From Saccharopolyspora shandongensis (GTDB taxonomy: Bacteria; Actinomycetota; Actinomycetes; Mycobacteriales; Pseudonocardiaceae): 64,000 nt of DNA. A model generated the notes under the pieces. It saw only the letters and a program-made list of their open reading frames with translations. It ran no database searches and had not been told where the DNA came from. The position numbers were made by a program, and so were the translations under genes. Shown piece by piece: positions 63,094 to 64,000 of the stretch (within the stretch, counting starts at the first letter, position 1; each line of letters starts with the position of its first letter). The stretch covers positions 248,001 to 312,000 of the forward strand of contig NZ_FNOK01000001.1 in the NCBI RefSeq assembly GCF_900106995.1, read 5' to 3'.

Positions 63094-64000
63094 ATGCGTG
63101 CGATTCGGGTGGCGGCCAACGGCGGCCCGGAGGTCCTGGAGTACGGCGAAGCCGAGCTCTCCGACCCGCAGTCCGGCCAGCTGCTGGTCGAGGTGGCCGC
63201 GGCCGGGGTCAACTTCATCGACACCTACCAGCGCAGCGGGATCTACTCGATGCAGCTGCCGTTCACGCCCGGTTCGGAGGGCGCGGGCAAGGTCGTCGCG
63301 GTCGGCCCCGACGTGACGGGCTTCGGCGTCGGCGACCGGGTCGCCTGGGCGATGGCGCCGGGCAGCTACGCCGAGCGGGCGCTGGTGCCCGCCGACAAGG
63401 CGGTGCGGGTCCCGGACGGGGTGGACGACCGGACCGCGGCCGCCGCCCTCCTGCAGGGGCTGACCGCGCACTACCTGATCACCTCCACCTATCCGGTGCG
63501 CACCGGCGAGATCGCCCTGGTGCACGCCGCGGCCGGCGGCATGGGCCTGCTGCTGACCCAGCTGATCAAGTCGCGCGGCGCCAACGTGATCGGCACCGCG
63601 TCCACGGCGGAGAAGGAAGAGCTGGCGCGGGAAGCGGGCGCCGACGAGATCATCCGCTACACCGAGGCGGACGTGGCCGAGGAGGTCGCGGACCTCACCG
63701 ACGGGCGCGGCGTGGACGTGGTCTACGACGGCGTCGGCAAGACCACCTTCGACACGAGCCTGGCGAGCCTGCGGCCGCGCGGCATGCTGGCGCTGTTCGG
63801 CGCGTCCAGCGGCCCGGTGCCGCCGGTGGACCCGCAGCGGCTGAACGCGGCGGGCTCGGTGTTCCTGACCCGCCCGAGCCTGGCGCACCACATCCTGACC
63901 CGCGAGGAGCTGGACTGGCGGGCCGAGGAGCTGTTCGCCTGGATCGCCGCCGGCACCCTGAAGATCCGCATCGGCGGCACCTACCCGCTGCCGGACGCCC
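63094..64000 (+). CDS. qor: NADPH:quinone oxidoreductase, zinc-free MDR family (3' partial)
   Basis: The visible 302 residues cover nearly the whole protein: an N-terminal GroES-like domain (GVNFIDTYQRSGIY, PGSEGAGKVVAVG) and the Rossmann fold with HAAAGGMGLLLTQL (NADPH site) and VDVVYDGVGKTTF. It lacks the zinc ligands of alcohol dehydrogenases, as in QOR/ζ-crystallin. In mycobacteria a qor gene stands close to ctaA, as here apart from the intervening 10 kb. A GAAGGAG ribosome site precedes the ATG. The gene runs past the window end. Confidence 0.94.
   Translation, partial: MRAIRVAANGGPEVLEYGEAELSDPQSGQLLVEVAAAGVNFIDTYQRSGIYSMQLPFTPGSEGAGKVVAVGPDVTGFGVGDRVAWAMAPGSYAERALVPADKAVRVPDGVDDRTAAAALLQGLTAHYLITSTYPVRTGEIALVHAAAGGMGLLLTQLIKSRGANVIGTASTAEKEELAREAGADEIIRYTEADVAEEVADLTDGRGVDVVYDGVGKTTFDTSLASLRPRGMLALFGASSGPVPPVDPQRLNAAGSVFLTRPSLAHHILTREELDWRAEELFAWIAAGTLKIRIGGTYPLPDA

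Overview
The window is high-GC DNA with tightly overlapping operons (many ATGA and GTGA junctions), GTG starts, F420-type enzymes and a suf–mptB–ABC–ctaA–qor gene order also known from mycobacteria. This points to an actinomycete, most likely of the Pseudonocardiales (Saccharopolyspora/Amycolatopsis-like). The genus is an inference; no rRNA or tRNA is visible.

Layout. (1) 1–3.6 kb: the 3' part of an EAL/CBS/GGDEF-like gene, a lone tnpB, and a truncated GH92 mannosidase fragment that abuts the tnpB right end. (2) 3.6–40.3 kb: a glycosylated aromatic polyketide gene cluster. (3) 40.3–47.0 kb: the suf Fe–S assembly operon with its SufR repressor. (4) 47.1–52.5 kb: MptB mannosyltransferase, an ABC exporter, a SCO6745-like protein and haem A synthase (CtaA). 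(5) 52.5–62.3 kb: transporters and regulators (MFS/LacI, an ABC–two-component operon, a GbsR/MarR regulator, an MHS transporter/M20 peptidase/winged-helix set). (6) 62.5–64 kb: a small hypothetical gene and the start of a quinone oxidoreductase.

The polyketide cluster has two parts. The aromatic core resembles actinorhodin biosynthesis: KSα2/CLF2/ACP/C9-ketoreductase (25.5–22.0 kb), a didomain aromatase/cyclase, a metallo-β-lactamase-fold cyclase, an ActVA-ORF5-like hydroxylase, a P450, a SnoaL-like protein and a SARP activator. CLF2 carries the Phe/Thr/Phe gate expected for an octaketide. The second part is an 11-gene operon (14.5–4.8 kb) holding a Ser-nucleophile KASIII-like protein, a second ACP–KSα–CLF set, an unusual ACP, an LnmK-like acyltransferase/decarboxylase, a donor ACP, an HMG-CoA-synthase-like enzyme, two enoyl-CoA-hydratase-fold enzymes and a free-standing trans-AT-type KS. 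That is a β-branching cassette of the kind normally found with modular trans-AT PKSs, here co-transcribed with a type II minimal PKS. Amino-deoxysugar genes (31.9–27.1 kb) predict a dTDP-3-dimethylamino-2,3,6-trideoxyhexose of L-rhodosamine type, and there are two glycosyltransferases.

Working model (inference): one minimal PKS makes the aromatic core. The second, with the β-branching cassette, makes a short branched acyl unit that is used as starter or attached late by the KASIII-like protein, the LovD-like serine hydrolases (two paralogues bracketing the cluster) or the membrane acyltransferase. The SARP gene carries two TTA codons and the SnoaL-like gene two more, suggesting bldA-type control.

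Non-coding features of note: a dispersed ~180 bp repeat in four places, three of them just upstream of genes and in the same orientation; paired TTTCGCGCGAAA palindromes; and a DUF222–HNH (13E12-type) gene flanked by a nested palindrome and by a marked C-to-T composition shift in both neighbouring genes.
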